From positions 1 to 64,000 of the forward strand of contig CANFOT010000005.1 in assembly GCA_947448625.1 (NCBI GenBank): DNA of 64,000 bases, written 5' to 3'. The position numbers were made by a program, and so were the translations under genes. The notes beneath the pieces were generated by a model. The model saw only the letters and a program-made list of their open reading frames with translations. It ran no database searches and was not told where the DNA came from. Shown piece after piece: positions 9,106-17,630 of this stretch (position 1 is the stretch's first letter; each line of letters opens with the position of its first letter). The stretch comes from Burkholderiaceae bacterium (lineage in GTDB: Bacteria; Pseudomonadota; Gammaproteobacteria; Burkholderiales; Burkholderiaceae).

Positions 9106-9381
9106 TTACTGGGGCTTAGTGGTCCGAAGCTTAAGCACCAAGATACTCAGAGCCAAGGCAAATGTCATGGCATTAGCCAAAATTAAGGGCCACTTCTCAA
9201 TAATGAGGCCATAGACAAGCCATAAACCAACGCCAAGAGTAAATAGGCCGTACATTCCCGCCGAGATACCAGAGAGATCTCGAGTACGCCAGGATTGAAT
9301 GGCTTGAGGTAGAAACGCAATCGTTGTTAGAAACGCAGCGCAGTACCCAATAATCTCAATTTGGTGCGGCTGTAAATTCAT
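9106..9381 (-). CDS. SemiSWEET sugar transporter
   Basis: A 91-residue protein of three membrane helices. The PQ motif FLPQAIQSWRTRDLSGIS follows helix 1, and helices 2-3 carry the matching YGLFTLGVGLWLVYG and LANAMTFALA patterns. SemiSWEETs form homodimers that move sugars across the membrane. The gene lies 4 bases after the cytochrome c gene on the same strand. The substrate is not deducible. Confidence 0.88.
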   Translation of the reverse strand: MNLQPHQIEIIGYCAAFLTTIAFLPQAIQSWRTRDLSGISAGMYGLFTLGVGLWLVYGLIIEKWPLILANAMTFALALSILVLKLRTTKPQ

Positions 9382-9385
9382 GAGA

Positions 9386-9778
9386 TTACTGCTTTTGATT
9401 TAGGCCGGCCTTGCGTGATTCGATCTCTTTGTTGATGGCGACAAGAGTTTTTGCATCGGGCGACTTCCAGTTGCCGCCGGCGTTATTGGCCATATAAGCG
9501 ACGGCATCTGAAAAGCCTTCAATACTCAGATTTGGATTGCCACCTTTCGGAGGCATAGCCCTGACGCCAACATAAGCATGTGCCGTTAAAGTAACCTGCC
9601 CTTCTGCAATTAAAGGAGCCCACTTAGCCTTGTCACCGAACTTAGGTGCATTTAAAACACCAGAGCCATGGCAGGCCGCGCACACTTGTTTATACGTATT
9701 CTCACCAGACTCAGCAAATGCTGAACAACTAGCAGTGAAAGCAACGATCAGTACGCAGGAGCGGAGAGATAAATTCAT
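9386..9778 (-). CDS. Cytochrome c5 family protein
   Basis: A 130-residue protein with a cleavable signal peptide ending at SAFAES. A single CAACH haem c site follows in YKQVCAACHGSGVLNAPKFGDK, with the axial Met in VRAMPPKGGNPNLS. This layout matches short class I/c5 cytochromes that act as periplasmic electron carriers. The ATG is at 9778, and the gene is followed 4 bases later by the SemiSWEET gene. Confidence 0.9.
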   Translation of the reverse strand: MNLSLRSCVLIVAFTASCSAFAESGENTYKQVCAACHGSGVLNAPKFGDKAKWAPLIAEGQVTLTAHAYVGVRAMPPKGGNPNLSIEGFSDAVAYMANNAGGNWKSPDAKTLVAINKEIESRKAGLNQKQ

Positions 9779-9848
9779 ATGGGCACCAGTGGGGTTGTTT
9801 GTCTATCACGACAATGTATCTCAATTTTGAAATGGATGCCAAACTAAG

Positions 9849-11762
9849 TCAGGCTAAGCCAAAATAACTTGCAAGCCTATAAGTGATAAAGGCAGCTAGG
9901 TAGGCTAAGCCAAAGAGATAGGCAAGCATAATGACGGGAATCTTCCAGCCACCGGTCTCTCTTTTCACTGCTGCAATTGTTGATAAGCACTGTGGAGCAA
10001 AGACAAACCAGGCCAATAGAGATAGGGCAGTAGCCAAGCTCCAGCCTGTAGAGATTAAGGGGACCAAAGCATCTGTTGCATCAACGCCTGAGCTAGAGAG
10101 CGCATACACCGTTGCCAAGGAACTAACAACTACCTCACGAGCAGCCATTCCAGGTACTAAAGCAAGGCTAATTTGCCAGTTGAATCCAATCGGCTTAAAG
10201 AGGACTGCTAAAGCCTGCCCCATCATTCCAGCAACGCTATATTGGATGGGCGAACCAGTAGCATTTTCTGGGGGAAGTGGAAAACTGGATAAGGCCCAGA
10301 GACACACAGTCATAATCAGGATGATTCCGCCAACGCGGCGCAAGAATATTTCTGCCCGCTGCCACAAACCAATCGCCAAATTTCCCAAACGTGGCAAGTG
10401 ATAACTTGGCAACTCCATCATTAGGGCATTGAGTTGAAATTTTTCACTGGTAAATAATTTAAGAATCCAGGCAACAGCCATAGCACCAACAATCCCAGCA
10501 ACGTAGAGCAAGAAAAGCACTAAACCTTGCAAATCTAAACCAGCCCATAATTTACGCTCTGGAATAAAAGCAGAAATTAGTAATGCGTACACAGGTAAAC
10601 GAGCTGAGCACGTCATCATTGGCGCAATCAAAATAGTCACCAGGCGGTCACGGGGATTCGAAATACTCCGCGTCGCCATAATCCCAGGAATAGCGCAGGC
10701 GAAGCTTGATAACAAGGGAATAAAAGATCTACCTGATAGACCTACCCGCCCCATTAATCGATCCAATAAATAAGCGGCTCTGGGAAGGTAGCCAGACTCT
10801 TCCAAAATCAGAATAAAGAAATACAGAATCAAAATCTGAGGAAGGAACATCAACACACCACCAGCGCCGGCCAATATGCCGTCTACCAATAAACTACGCA
10901 ACCAATTATTTGGAAGTGAATGAGTTAATAACGTACCAAGCCAATCTACCCCAGATTCAATTACTTCCATGGGCAACGTTGCCCAACTAAATACGGCCTG
11001 GAAAATAAAAAATAGGATGGTGGCCAAAATGAGTGGGCCAAATACAGGGTGGAGCAAAACAGAATCCAGGCGATCACTTAAATGATCTGGAATGACCTGA
11101 TCTAAGCCTAAGTTTTGCAAAATGCCTTGAACTTGAATGTTATCTGTTTCGGTATGCGTGATGTGTTCTACGGATGTTTCAATACCCTCATCTACATTGC
11201 TCGCACTTAAAGCGGATAGATTTTTCCAATCCAGTCCACTCAAATACTGCTTAAGCTCATCAGCGCCATCAGATTGAATGCCAACCGCAGCAATAACAGG
11301 TAGGCCCAATTCTTGAGATAAGGTTTTTGCGTTTACAGCCAAGCCATGGCGCTTTGCGACGTCGACCATATTCAAAACAACTACACAAGGCAAACCCAGG
11401 CGCTTTGCTGATAAGACTAAGCGCAAATTACGCCTAAGATTCATGGCATTAAGAACACATAAAACAAGGTCTGGGCGTTTTTCACCTTCGGCACTGCCAT
11501 GCAGGACATTACACGTTACTCGCTCATCTAAGGAGCGTGGATACAAACTATAGGCACCAGGTAAATCTAAGATCCGAATCACTTTTTTGGATTGGAGGGT
11601 TAAGCGCCCCTCCTTCCTCTCAACGGTCACACCAGAGTAATTAGCTACCTTTTGGCGACTTCCTGTAAGTAAATTGAATAGTGCTGTTTTTCCACAGTTG
11701 GGATTACCCAACAACGCAACCAGAGGCTCGCTAGGAAAGAAGTGGATCTTTGATTCAGACAT
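9849..11762 (-). CDS. feoB: Ferrous iron transport protein B
   Basis: A 637-residue FeoB. The N-terminal G domain has G1 GNPNCGKT, G3 DLPGAYSLYP and G4 NMVD, followed by a short helical GDI-like region. The C-terminal half has Gate repeats (PLILATILFFIFQAVFSW, PGIMATRSISNPRDRL, PGMAAREVVVSSLATVYA) and about eight membrane helices. FeoB imports Fe(II) across the inner membrane. The protein is shorter than E. coli FeoB (773 aa), as is common in this group. It follows feoA by 2 bases; no feoC is present. Confidence 0.97.
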   Translation of the reverse strand: MSESKIHFFPSEPLVALLGNPNCGKTALFNLLTGSRQKVANYSGVTVERKEGRLTLQSKKVIRILDLPGAYSLYPRSLDERVTCNVLHGSAEGEKRPDLVLCVLNAMNLRRNLRLVLSAKRLGLPCVVVLNMVDVAKRHGLAVNAKTLSQELGLPVIAAVGIQSDGADELKQYLSGLDWKNLSALSASNVDEGIETSVEHITHTETDNIQVQGILQNLGLDQVIPDHLSDRLDSVLLHPVFGPLILATILFFIFQAVFSWATLPMEVIESGVDWLGTLLTHSLPNNWLRSLLVDGILAGAGGVLMFLPQILILYFFILILEESGYLPRAAYLLDRLMGRVGLSGRSFIPLLSSFACAIPGIMATRSISNPRDRLVTILIAPMMTCSARLPVYALLISAFIPERKLWAGLDLQGLVLFLLYVAGIVGAMAVAWILKLFTSEKFQLNALMMELPSYHLPRLGNLAIGLWQRAEIFLRRVGGIILIMTVCLWALSSFPLPPENATGSPIQYSVAGMMGQALAVLFKPIGFNWQISLALVPGMAAREVVVSSLATVYALSSSGVDATDALVPLISTGWSLATALSLLAWFVFAPQCLSTIAAVKRETGGWKIPVIMLAYLFGLAYLAAFITYRLASYFGLA

Positions 11763-11764
11763 AC

Positions 11765-12004
11765 TTAAAGGACTTCCACTTCGATCATGCGCGCCTCAGA
11801 CTCTCGCAAAGCAAATGTTGACGACCCGACCCTAATGAGTATTGGCCCCTGACCGAGCAACCCCTTACGCAAAACCTCTACCTGCTCACCTGGCAAAAAG
11901 CCAATGTCTTCAAGTTGACCGCGAATATCGACCCGCTGATCTCCTAAATCAGCAATCCTAAGTACCCGAGCTCTGACACTCGGGAGGATCTCTTCAAGAT
12001 TCAT
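11765..12004 (-). CDS. feoA: Ferrous iron transport protein A
   Basis: A 79-residue SH3-like protein. Characteristic FeoA features are visible: GDQRVDIRGQLEDIGFLPGEQVEVLRKG and the C-terminal VGSSTFALRESEARMIEV. It is a small cytosolic partner that binds and tunes FeoB. It is the first gene of a feoAB operon, with a Fur-box-like palindrome 56 bases upstream of its ATG. Confidence 0.95.
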   Translation of the reverse strand: MNLEEILPSVRARVLRIADLGDQRVDIRGQLEDIGFLPGEQVEVLRKGLLGQGPILIRVGSSTFALRESEARMIEVEVL

Positions 12005-12059
12005 GGCTTAATTAATGGGCTAACTAGATGGTTGGTAATTGATAATTATATCCCCACAT

Positions 12060-12078
12060 GAGAATGAATATCATTCTC
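12060..12078 (-). promoter_or_regulatory. Candidate Fur box upstream of feoAB
   Basis: A 19-base near-perfect palindrome, GAGAATGAATATCATTCTC. It matches 15 of 19 positions of the classical GATAATGATAATCATTATC Fur consensus, by my own count. It lies in the feoA upstream region, where iron-loaded Fur would be expected to repress ferrous iron uptake. An A/T-rich stretch at 12036-12050 may hold the promoter. Confidence 0.75.
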
Positions 12079-12187
12079 TAGGGCCTAAATTTCGAACCCC
12101 ATAATCACCTATTTACGGGGTCATGATCTTGATTTAAAACAAGAAAACACCACTTCCCGATAAAGGTATTTTTTCGCGAAAGAGGAT

Positions 12188-13213
12188 CTATAGCCAGCCA
12201 GCGATCTGCTTGTTAAGGCCAATAGACCGATAACCGGGGCTCGCACCCGAAAGAGCGCGAATTTTACGGATGAGTTTTGCGAGCTCTTTATTGGCGCTCA
12301 ACTCTTCATTCATCGCCAGAAAGAAGATTTCCTCCTTTAATTGAATGAAACCCAGGCCGTTTTCTAGGGCAACACTTTTAACCCCCATGCCCACGTCCGC
12401 TTTTTTGGCCAGTATTGACATAGCAATTGCAGAATGAGTGAACTCCTCATTCTCGTAACCTCTAATCCCCCAGGCATCAATCCCCTCTTTAGTCAAGATG
12501 GTATCCAGTAGAAGTCGTGTACCAGAGCCCTTCTGACGATTGAGAAAACGAATCTTGGGCCTTAATAAATCTTTGGGTGAAATAATATTCAGTGGATTAC
12601 CTTTAGCAACTAATAGGCCTTGAATACGCTTCATCACCGGGAATATTTGCATCCCCTCTTTCTGTAATTTCTGAGAAATTATCCGAGAGCTTTGCGGATC
12701 CGACACATGGAAACCAGCAATATCAACCTCATAATTTAGCAATCGCTCTAGCGCTTCGCCAGATCCCGAGGTGATTAACTCAAAGCCACCGATGTTCAAA
12801 ACCGCCTTTTGTATAACGGGATCGCTACTACTAGCGAAGCGCCACTGTTCTTTAGCCTTGACTCTAAATTGAGCAAACCCCTCTTCTAGATGAACGAGGC
12901 TGGACTGACCCAAGCGCATTGTCTTTTGATCAAAGTCGTCGGTAAATTGAATGAGGTATTTGGCGTACTCAGATAGTTGCGAGCCATGCCCCCTCACGCG
13001 ATCCATCAACTTAAATCCCAGCGCCCGCTCTACATCATTGAGTTTTTGCCAAACATTTCGATAGGAAAGCCCCATCTTTTTGCAAGCTGACATCAGTGTT
13101 TTGCCGTGATCAATGTCCTTTAGCAAAGCGGTCAGCCATACTAAATCCACTACAGCCGGATCCTTAGCGCTCTTGCTACCAAAAACTAGGGTTGGTCGAA
13201 TCTGAATTCTCAT
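12188..13213 (-). CDS. ModE-type HTH regulator with molybdate/tungstate-binding-like domain
   Basis: The ATG at 13213 is preferred over an upstream TTG at 13252, giving 341 residues. Residues about 20-85 are a ModE/LysR-like winged helix (LMSACKKMGLSYRNVWQKL and ALGFKLMDRVRGHGSQLS). Residues about 130-330 resemble the PBP-like domain of COG1910/PF12727: ITSGSGEALERLLNYEVDIAG, FLNRQKGSGTRLLLD and ADVGMGVKSVA. Such fusions are thought to sense molybdate or tungstate directly and control uptake. The divergent neighbour is tupA, so tungstate/molybdate control of tupA is inferred. No TOBE/Mop domain is seen. Confidence 0.82.
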   Translation of the reverse strand: MRIQIRPTLVFGSKSAKDPAVVDLVWLTALLKDIDHGKTLMSACKKMGLSYRNVWQKLNDVERALGFKLMDRVRGHGSQLSEYAKYLIQFTDDFDQKTMRLGQSSLVHLEEGFAQFRVKAKEQWRFASSSDPVIQKAVLNIGGFELITSGSGEALERLLNYEVDIAGFHVSDPQSSRIISQKLQKEGMQIFPVMKRIQGLLVAKGNPLNIISPKDLLRPKIRFLNRQKGSGTRLLLDTILTKEGIDAWGIRGYENEEFTHSAIAMSILAKKADVGMGVKSVALENGLGFIQLKEEIFFLAMNEELSANKELAKLIRKIRALSGASPGYRSIGLNKQIAGWL

Positions 13214-13226
13214 ATGTAATTTTTTG

Positions 13227-13248
13227 CATATTGATATTTTGTAATATG
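13227..13248. promoter_or_regulatory. Inverted repeat between the regulator gene and tupA
   Basis: CATATT (13227-13232) and AATATG (13243-13248) form a 6-bp inverted repeat with a 10-base spacer in the 74-base divergent intergenic region. It is a plausible operator for the ModE-like regulator, but the region is A/T-rich and chance is possible. Confidence 0.35.
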
Positions 13249-13287
13249 GCAAATGTTAACTGAACCTACCTCATCAAGGAAACTTAA

Positions 13288-14112
13288 ATGAATTTCTCAT
13301 TAAACCGAATGCTGGCAATAGCTATTACCGCAGTCACAGTCATCTGTGGCTCGGCCTTTGCTCAAGAGAAAAGCATTGTGGTGTCATCTACAACCTCCAC
13401 CGAGCAATCTGGGCTATTTGGATTTATGCTCCCGATCTTTAAAATGAAGACTGGTATCGATGTGAAGGTGGTTGCCGTTGGAACTGGCCAGGCCCTAGAT
13501 ATCGGACGCCGTGGTGATGCTGATGTCGTCTTTGTGCACGACAAGTCTGCTGAGGAGAAATTTCTTAGTGAGGGCTACTCAACGAAACGCAATGAAGTCA
13601 TGTACAACGACTTTGTATTAATCGGACCAAAATCTGACCCAGCCAAAATCGGTGGCGGCAAAGACATTAAGCTTGCCTTTCAGAAAATTGCAGGGTCTCA
13701 AGCACCATTTATATCCCGCGGTGACAAGAGTGGTACCCATGCAGCCGAACTACGCTACTGGAAGGATGCTGCTATCACGGTAACGCCTAGCACTTGGTAC
13801 AAGGAAACAGGATCTGGCATGGGGCCCGCTCTTAATACAGCGTCAGCAATGAATGGCTACATCTTGGCTGATCGCGGAACTTGGCTTTCCTTTAAGAACC
13901 GTGGTGATTTGACAATCCTAGTTCAAGGGGACCCCAAACTCTTTAATCAATATGGAGTGATGTTAGTTAATCCGGCTAAATTTCCTCACGTAAAAAAGGT
14001 TGAAGGTCAGGCATTCATCGATTGGATTATCTCGAAGAGCGGTCAAGATGTAATTGCAAGCTATCAAATTGGTGGCGAGCAATTATTCTTTCCGAATGCC
14101 AAAAGTCACTAG
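13288..14112 (+). CDS. tupA: Tungstate ABC transporter substrate-binding protein
   Basis: A 274-residue periplasmic protein with a signal peptide ending at SAFAQE. It begins with the TupA signature SIVVSSTTSTEQSGLFG, in which the TTST segment contacts the oxyanion. Then come ADVVFVHDKSAEEKF, VMYNDFVLIGP, FISRGDKSGTHAAEL and YILADRGTWLSF. These distinguish TupA from ModA. It delivers tungstate to the TupBC permease/ATPase. The gene has no transporter partner beside it; matching tupB and tupC occur at 49.5-50.9 kb. Ribosome site AAGGAAA precedes the ATG. Confidence 0.9.
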   Translation: MNFSLNRMLAIAITAVTVICGSAFAQEKSIVVSSTTSTEQSGLFGFMLPIFKMKTGIDVKVVAVGTGQALDIGRRGDADVVFVHDKSAEEKFLSEGYSTKRNEVMYNDFVLIGPKSDPAKIGGGKDIKLAFQKIAGSQAPFISRGDKSGTHAAELRYWKDAAITVTPSTWYKETGSGMGPALNTASAMNGYILADRGTWLSFKNRGDLTILVQGDPKLFNQYGVMLVNPAKFPHVKKVEGQAFIDWIISKSGQDVIASYQIGGEQLFFPNAKSH

Positions 14113-14140
14113 AGTCAATTTAAACTTTTTTAGCGCAGAA

Positions 14141-14167
14141 AAAAGGCCCGCATTGCGGGCCTTTTTA
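14141..14167 (+). terminator. Rho-independent terminator after tupA
   Basis: An AAAAGGCCCGC / GCGGGCCTTTT hairpin with a short ATT loop and trailing T-run, 28 bases after the tupA stop. The symmetric A/T flanks may let it also end the convergent gene at 14216. Confidence 0.9.
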
Positions 14168-14215
14168 TTTACTAGCTTAGCGCCTAGTGACGCTCAATTT
14201 CTGAGTATTGAATAT

Positions 14216-14797
14216 TTACTTCTTCGGAGCTACAAAACCAATCGCTGTGTCATCAACAAACTCAACCATGACATCATCACCAGCCTTGAATTTCTCAAGA
14301 CCCAAAACACTTTGATCCACCTTCACACGCTGCTTTTCACCTGACGGCAGTGTGAATGTGACAACGCGAGTTTTTGCGTCGATTGTGCCAATCTTCACTG
14401 TTGCATAAACAGTATCAGTAGTTTCTTCGAATGGCTTCGCAGAACCTTTACCTGAAATAACTACTGAACGAACGCCTGAAACGCCTGGCTTTGCATCTTT
14501 AGGAGCAGCAATCAAACCAACTGCAATCGCTTGGGCGTGCTCAACAACAAACATATCACCCTTCTTTACTTTGTCCAAATCATTAACTTGTTTGGATACA
14601 TTCATTTGGGCCAAGTTTCCATTTACATCTTTTAAAACTACGATGCGCTTCTTCACATCTACTGAGTCAACAGTGGCAGTCAATACAGCCGCTTCAGCTG
14701 CTAAGGGCAACATTTTTGCTGGAGCTTGGGCGAAGACTGAGCTTGCAGCAACTAAACCGAGTGAGGCAACTAATGTAGCTAATAAAGATTTCTTCAA
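14216..14797 (-). CDS. Conserved periplasmic protein of unknown function
   Basis: About 193 residues. The likely start is TTG at 14797, because GGGAG lies five bases upstream and gives a standard signal peptide (MKKSLLATLV... ending near SVFAQA). The mature part holds two similar beta-rich halves: AVLTATVDSVDVKKRIVVLKD with VNDLDKVKKGDMFVVEH, and VYATVKIGTIDAKTRVVTFTL with VLGLEKFKAGDDVMVEFVDD. This suggests an internal duplication of a small barrel. No catalytic motif or Cys is seen. Function unknown; expected in the periplasm. Confidence 0.7.
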   Translation of the reverse strand: MKKSLLATLVASLGLVAASSVFAQAPAKMLPLAAEAAVLTATVDSVDVKKRIVVLKDVNGNLAQMNVSKQVNDLDKVKKGDMFVVEHAQAIAVGLIAAPKDAKPGVSGVRSVVISGKGSAKPFEETTDTVYATVKIGTIDAKTRVVTFTLPSGEKQRVKVDQSVLGLEKFKAGDDVMVEFVDDTAIGFVAPKK

Positions 14798-14965
14798 AAT
14801 AACTCCCAAATAAAGGTTTGTAAGGGGCGCCCAAAAGCTAGCACCACGAATTCATTTTAACCATGAAGCGACTTACTTATAACCCTTAGAGCTAATATTT
14901 AATCCCGAAAAAACCATTATTTGTTACATTGGGTGATCTATTTTGAAATTTCAACCTTTTAATTG

Positions 14966-15397
14966 ATGGGTATGGTGATAGCAATCAAATCTTGGCAAGA
15001 TGCCCAGCACGAGGCGTATCCAATACGAAAACAGGTCTTCATTGAGGAACAAGGGGTTCCAGAGAGCATGGAGCTTGATGAATTCGACCTCACGGCTTGG
15101 CACGCCCTCGCTTATGTTGATTCGGAATGCGTGGGCACGGCTCGCCTAGTTACCATGCCCAGAAGCATTGGAAGAATTGGGCGCATGGCAGTATTGCTGA
15201 AACACCGAAGGCAAGGTGTCGGCAGCCGGCTACTTGAAGCCCTACTGCAGCAGGGCAAAGCCCTGGGGATCAGTCAACTAGAATTGCATGCCCAGTTATC
15301 CGCGATTCCGTTTTACGAACAATTTGGCTTTATTGCACAAGGCGCTATTTATGACGAAGCAGGTATCGCACATCGCGATATGATTCTGTTGACCTAG
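14966..15397 (+). CDS. GNAT family N-acetyltransferase
   Basis: About 143 residues; ATG at 14966, with ATG 14972 and TTG 14963 also possible because no clear ribosome site is visible. The start AIKSWQDAQHEAYPIRKQVFIEEQGVPE is typical of the ElaA/YjcF-like GNAT branch. The acetyl-CoA loop is seen in LLKHRRQGVGSRLLEALL, and the end FYEQFGFIAQGAIYDEAGIAH matches the family. The substrate amine is unknown. The thioesterase gene follows after 14 bases. Confidence 0.85.
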   Translation: MGMVIAIKSWQDAQHEAYPIRKQVFIEEQGVPESMELDEFDLTAWHALAYVDSECVGTARLVTMPRSIGRIGRMAVLLKHRRQGVGSRLLEALLQQGKALGISQLELHAQLSAIPFYEQFGFIAQGAIYDEAGIAHRDMILLT

Positions 15398-15411
15398 GAT
15401 ATCTATTGAAC

Positions 15412-15831
15412 ATGACTCAAGCCGCTAACCCACCCTTCCTCTTTCGCGTTTGCTACTCAGATACTGATGCCGCTGGATTTGTTTATCATGCTCGTTATCT
15501 GGAGATCTTTGAGCGCAGTCGCTCGGAGTGGCTACAGCAAAGAGGCTTAAGCCCAACAAAACTGGTGAACGAATTTGGAATCGTTCTCCCCGTTCGTGAA
15601 ATTACCATGAACTTCCATAGACCGGGGCGTTTGGATGATCTATTAAGCATTGATCAGATCATTGAACATCGTGGTCGCACCCAAATTGCAGTGAAGCAAA
15701 CTGCTAAGCGAATCTTGGAAGGTTGCGAGCCAGAACTCATTGCCAGCGCCCTCCTCCATATAGTTTGCGTTGATACCACCACCCTGAAGCCCAAAGGCCT
15801 GCCTGATTGGCTATTTAGTCAAGGCCAATAG
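15412..15831 (+). CDS. ybgC: YbgC/FadM-type acyl-CoA thioesterase
   Basis: A hot-dog-fold thioesterase of about 139 residues. The diagnostic N-terminus reads RVCYSDTDAAGFVYHARYLE, in which the Asp and the Tyr-His pair form the active site of 4-hydroxybenzoyl-CoA thioesterase-like enzymes, followed by IFERSRSEWLQQRGL. A TTG at 15406 is spaced better from AGGA (15397-15400), but ATG at 15412 is the more usual start. It probably hydrolyses short acyl-CoAs. Usual tol-pal neighbours are absent here. Confidence 0.88.
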   Translation: MTQAANPPFLFRVCYSDTDAAGFVYHARYLEIFERSRSEWLQQRGLSPTKLVNEFGIVLPVREITMNFHRPGRLDDLLSIDQIIEHRGRTQIAVKQTAKRILEGCEPELIASALLHIVCVDTTTLKPKGLPDWLFSQGQ

Positions 15832-15912
15832 CTTAAAATAGAGGCTCTTTCTGCAAACACTACAAGTGTGGCAGCTCACCCCATTGGCCGGGATAGTCGT
15901 TTAATTGAATAC

Positions 15913-15933
15913 GGGCCAATATTAATTTGGCCC
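15913..15933 (+). promoter_or_regulatory. Hairpin at the translation start of rhlE
   Basis: GGGCCAA (15913-15919) and TTGGCCC (15927-15933) form a perfect 7-bp stem with a TATTAAT loop, ending two bases before the ATG at 15936. No other ribosome binding site is visible, so the stem would cover the initiation region of the mRNA. It has no T-run, so it is not a normal terminator. Confidence 0.6.
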
Positions 15934-15935
15934 TT

Positions 15936-17216
15936 ATGTTATTTACAGATCTCGGTTTATCAGAATCCATTCTTCGCGCGATTAGCGAGGAAGGCTATAC
16001 AAGCCCAACACCCATTCAAGAAAAATCCATTCCTGCAGTTTTAAAGGGCGGCGACTTACTTGCTGCCGCTCAAACTGGTACCGGCAAGACTGCTGGCTTT
16101 ACCCTGCCGATTCTTCAGCGTTTGAGCAGTACGGCTAAGACTGGCGGCAAACGTGAATTGCGCGTTTTGATCTTAACTCCCACCCGTGAGCTAGCTGCTC
16201 AAGTTCAAGAATCCGTCGTCACTTACGGCAAATACACCGGCCTCAAATCTACTGTAATTTTCGGCGGCGTCGGCGCCAATCCGCAAATTAAAGCGATTGC
16301 TGCAGGACTGGATATCTTGGTAGCTACACCTGGTCGCCTACTAGATTTAATGTCGCAGAACTGTGTCTCACTCGCCAATATTGAAATCCTCGTCCTTGAT
16401 GAGGCTGATCGCATGTTGGATATGGGATTCTTGCGTGACATCAAAAAGATTTTGGCAGCGCTTCCAAAGCAACGTCAGAACTTGCTGTTTTCAGCAACCT
16501 TCTCTACCGAGATTAAAGCTCTGGCTGATAGCCTATTAAATTCACCGGCATTAATTGAAGTGGCACGCAGCAATAGCGCTAATGAGGCAATTGCCCAGCT
16601 GATCCACCCAGTGGATAGAACCCAAAAACATCCCTTGTTGGCCCATCTAATTAAAACCAATCAGTGGCAGCAAGTTTTGGTATTTACTCGCACTAAACAT
16701 GGTGCCAATAAATTAGTTACTCAGCTCGAGAAGGACGGCATAACTGCCATGGCCATTCATGGCAATAAGAGTCAAAGCGCTCGCACTAAAGCATTGGCTG
16801 AATTTAAAGATGGGAAAATCACAGTCCTGGTTGCTACTGATATTGCGGCCCGCGGTATTGATATTGATCAACTCCCCCATGTCGTGAACTACGACCTACC
16901 AAATGTATCTGAAGATTATGTTCACCGCATAGGCAGGACTGGTAGAGCTGGATCGAACGGAGTTGCGGTATCTTTGGTGTGTGTTGACGAACATCAGATG
17001 TTGAGAGATATTGAAAAACTCATCAAGCAAAAACTACCTCAAGAGGTAATTGCTGGATTTGAGCCAGATCCAAACGCAGTAGCACAACCAATTCAATTAA
17101 GAAGTCAACAACACCAACAATCTAGAAAACCTCGCCCAGGGAATACTGGTGGCAATGGTGGAGGCAAGCCAGCTGCCAAACGTAGTGGCCCTCCTAAGCA
17201 GAGTTTTAATCGATAA
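15936..17216 (+). CDS. rhlE: DEAD-box ATP-dependent RNA helicase RhlE
   Basis: A 426-residue DEAD-box helicase starting [16 protein letters not shown] at the ATG 15936; a TTG nine bases upstream lies in the hairpin. Motifs are in order: Q motif [10 protein letters not shown], motif I AQTGTGKT, Ia [20 protein letters not shown], and [13 protein letters not shown] basic, Gln/Gly-rich tail ([15 protein letters not shown]... ending in PPKQSFNR) is typical of RhlE. These helicases remodel rRNA and mRNA, often at low temperature. No operon partner. Confidence 0.95.
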   Translation: MLFTDLGLSESILRAISEEGYTSPTPIQEKSIPAVLKGGDLLAAAQTGTGKTAGFTLPILQRLSSTAKTGGKRELRVLILTPTRELAAQVQESVVTYGKYTGLKSTVIFGGVGANPQIKAIAAGLDILVATPGRLLDLMSQNCVSLANIEILVLDEADRMLDMGFLRDIKKILAALPKQRQNLLFSATFSTEIKALADSLLNSPALIEVARSNSANEAIAQLIHPVDRTQKHPLLAHLIKTNQWQQVLVFTRTKHGANKLVTQLEKDGITAMAIHGNKSQSARTKALAEFKDGKITVLVATDIAARGIDIDQLPHVVNYDLPNVSEDYVHRIGRTGRAGSNGVAVSLVCVDEHQMLRDIEKLIKQKLPQEVIAGFEPDPNAVAQPIQLRSQQHQQSRKPRPGNTGGNGGGKPAAKRSGPPKQSFNR

Positions 17217-17280
17217 ACAAATTACCCGCATACCAATAGACCGCTTGTAAACCAGTCTTCATAAATTACCAGGAGATGGA

Positions 17281-17574
17281 ATGACCATTAAAGTGATTGG
17301 ACTTATTCAGTTACATGATCTTGAGGCTTTTGAGGAATACCGAGCCCAAGTGGGTGCTACGGTAGCCCTGTATGAAGGGAAAATTACCTCTCGAGGATCA
17401 TTCAAAGAATTCTTCTGGAATGAATTGGGGTGCGAATCCTTTGGTGCCATCGTGGAGCTGGAGTTTCCGGATCTTGAACGCTCGCAGTCTTGGGCCAAGA
17501 GTTCTGAATATCAAAGTCTGCTCGCTATTCGCACTAAAGCGATGAAGCTGACTTTATTTTCTCTGAGCATATAA
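17281..17574 (+). CDS. DUF1330 family protein
   Basis: A 97-residue protein with AGGAGATGG directly before the ATG. The pattern is DUF1330: VIGLIQLHDLEAFEEYRAQVGATVALYEGKI, then a middle strand ending in IVELEFPDLERSQSW and the C-terminal SSEYQSLLAIRTKAMKLTLF. This is a small ferredoxin-like alpha/beta barrel dimer. Biochemical function is unknown for the family. Confidence 0.85.
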   Translation: MTIKVIGLIQLHDLEAFEEYRAQVGATVALYEGKITSRGSFKEFFWNELGCESFGAIVELEFPDLERSQSWAKSSEYQSLLAIRTKAMKLTLFSLSI

Positions 17575-17607
17575 AAATAAAGCCCGGCACCTTGTGGGGG
17601 CCAGGCT
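17571..17607 (-). terminator. Terminator of the Hc1-like gene
   Basis: On the minus strand AGCCTGGC and GCCGGGCT pair over 8 positions (one G-T wobble) and are followed by TTTATTTTT. The hairpin is 20-50 bases after the stop of the gene at 17631, and serves that strand better than the convergent one. Confidence 0.75.
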
Positions 17608-17630
17608 GATTTAAATCAGGTACAGAATAA

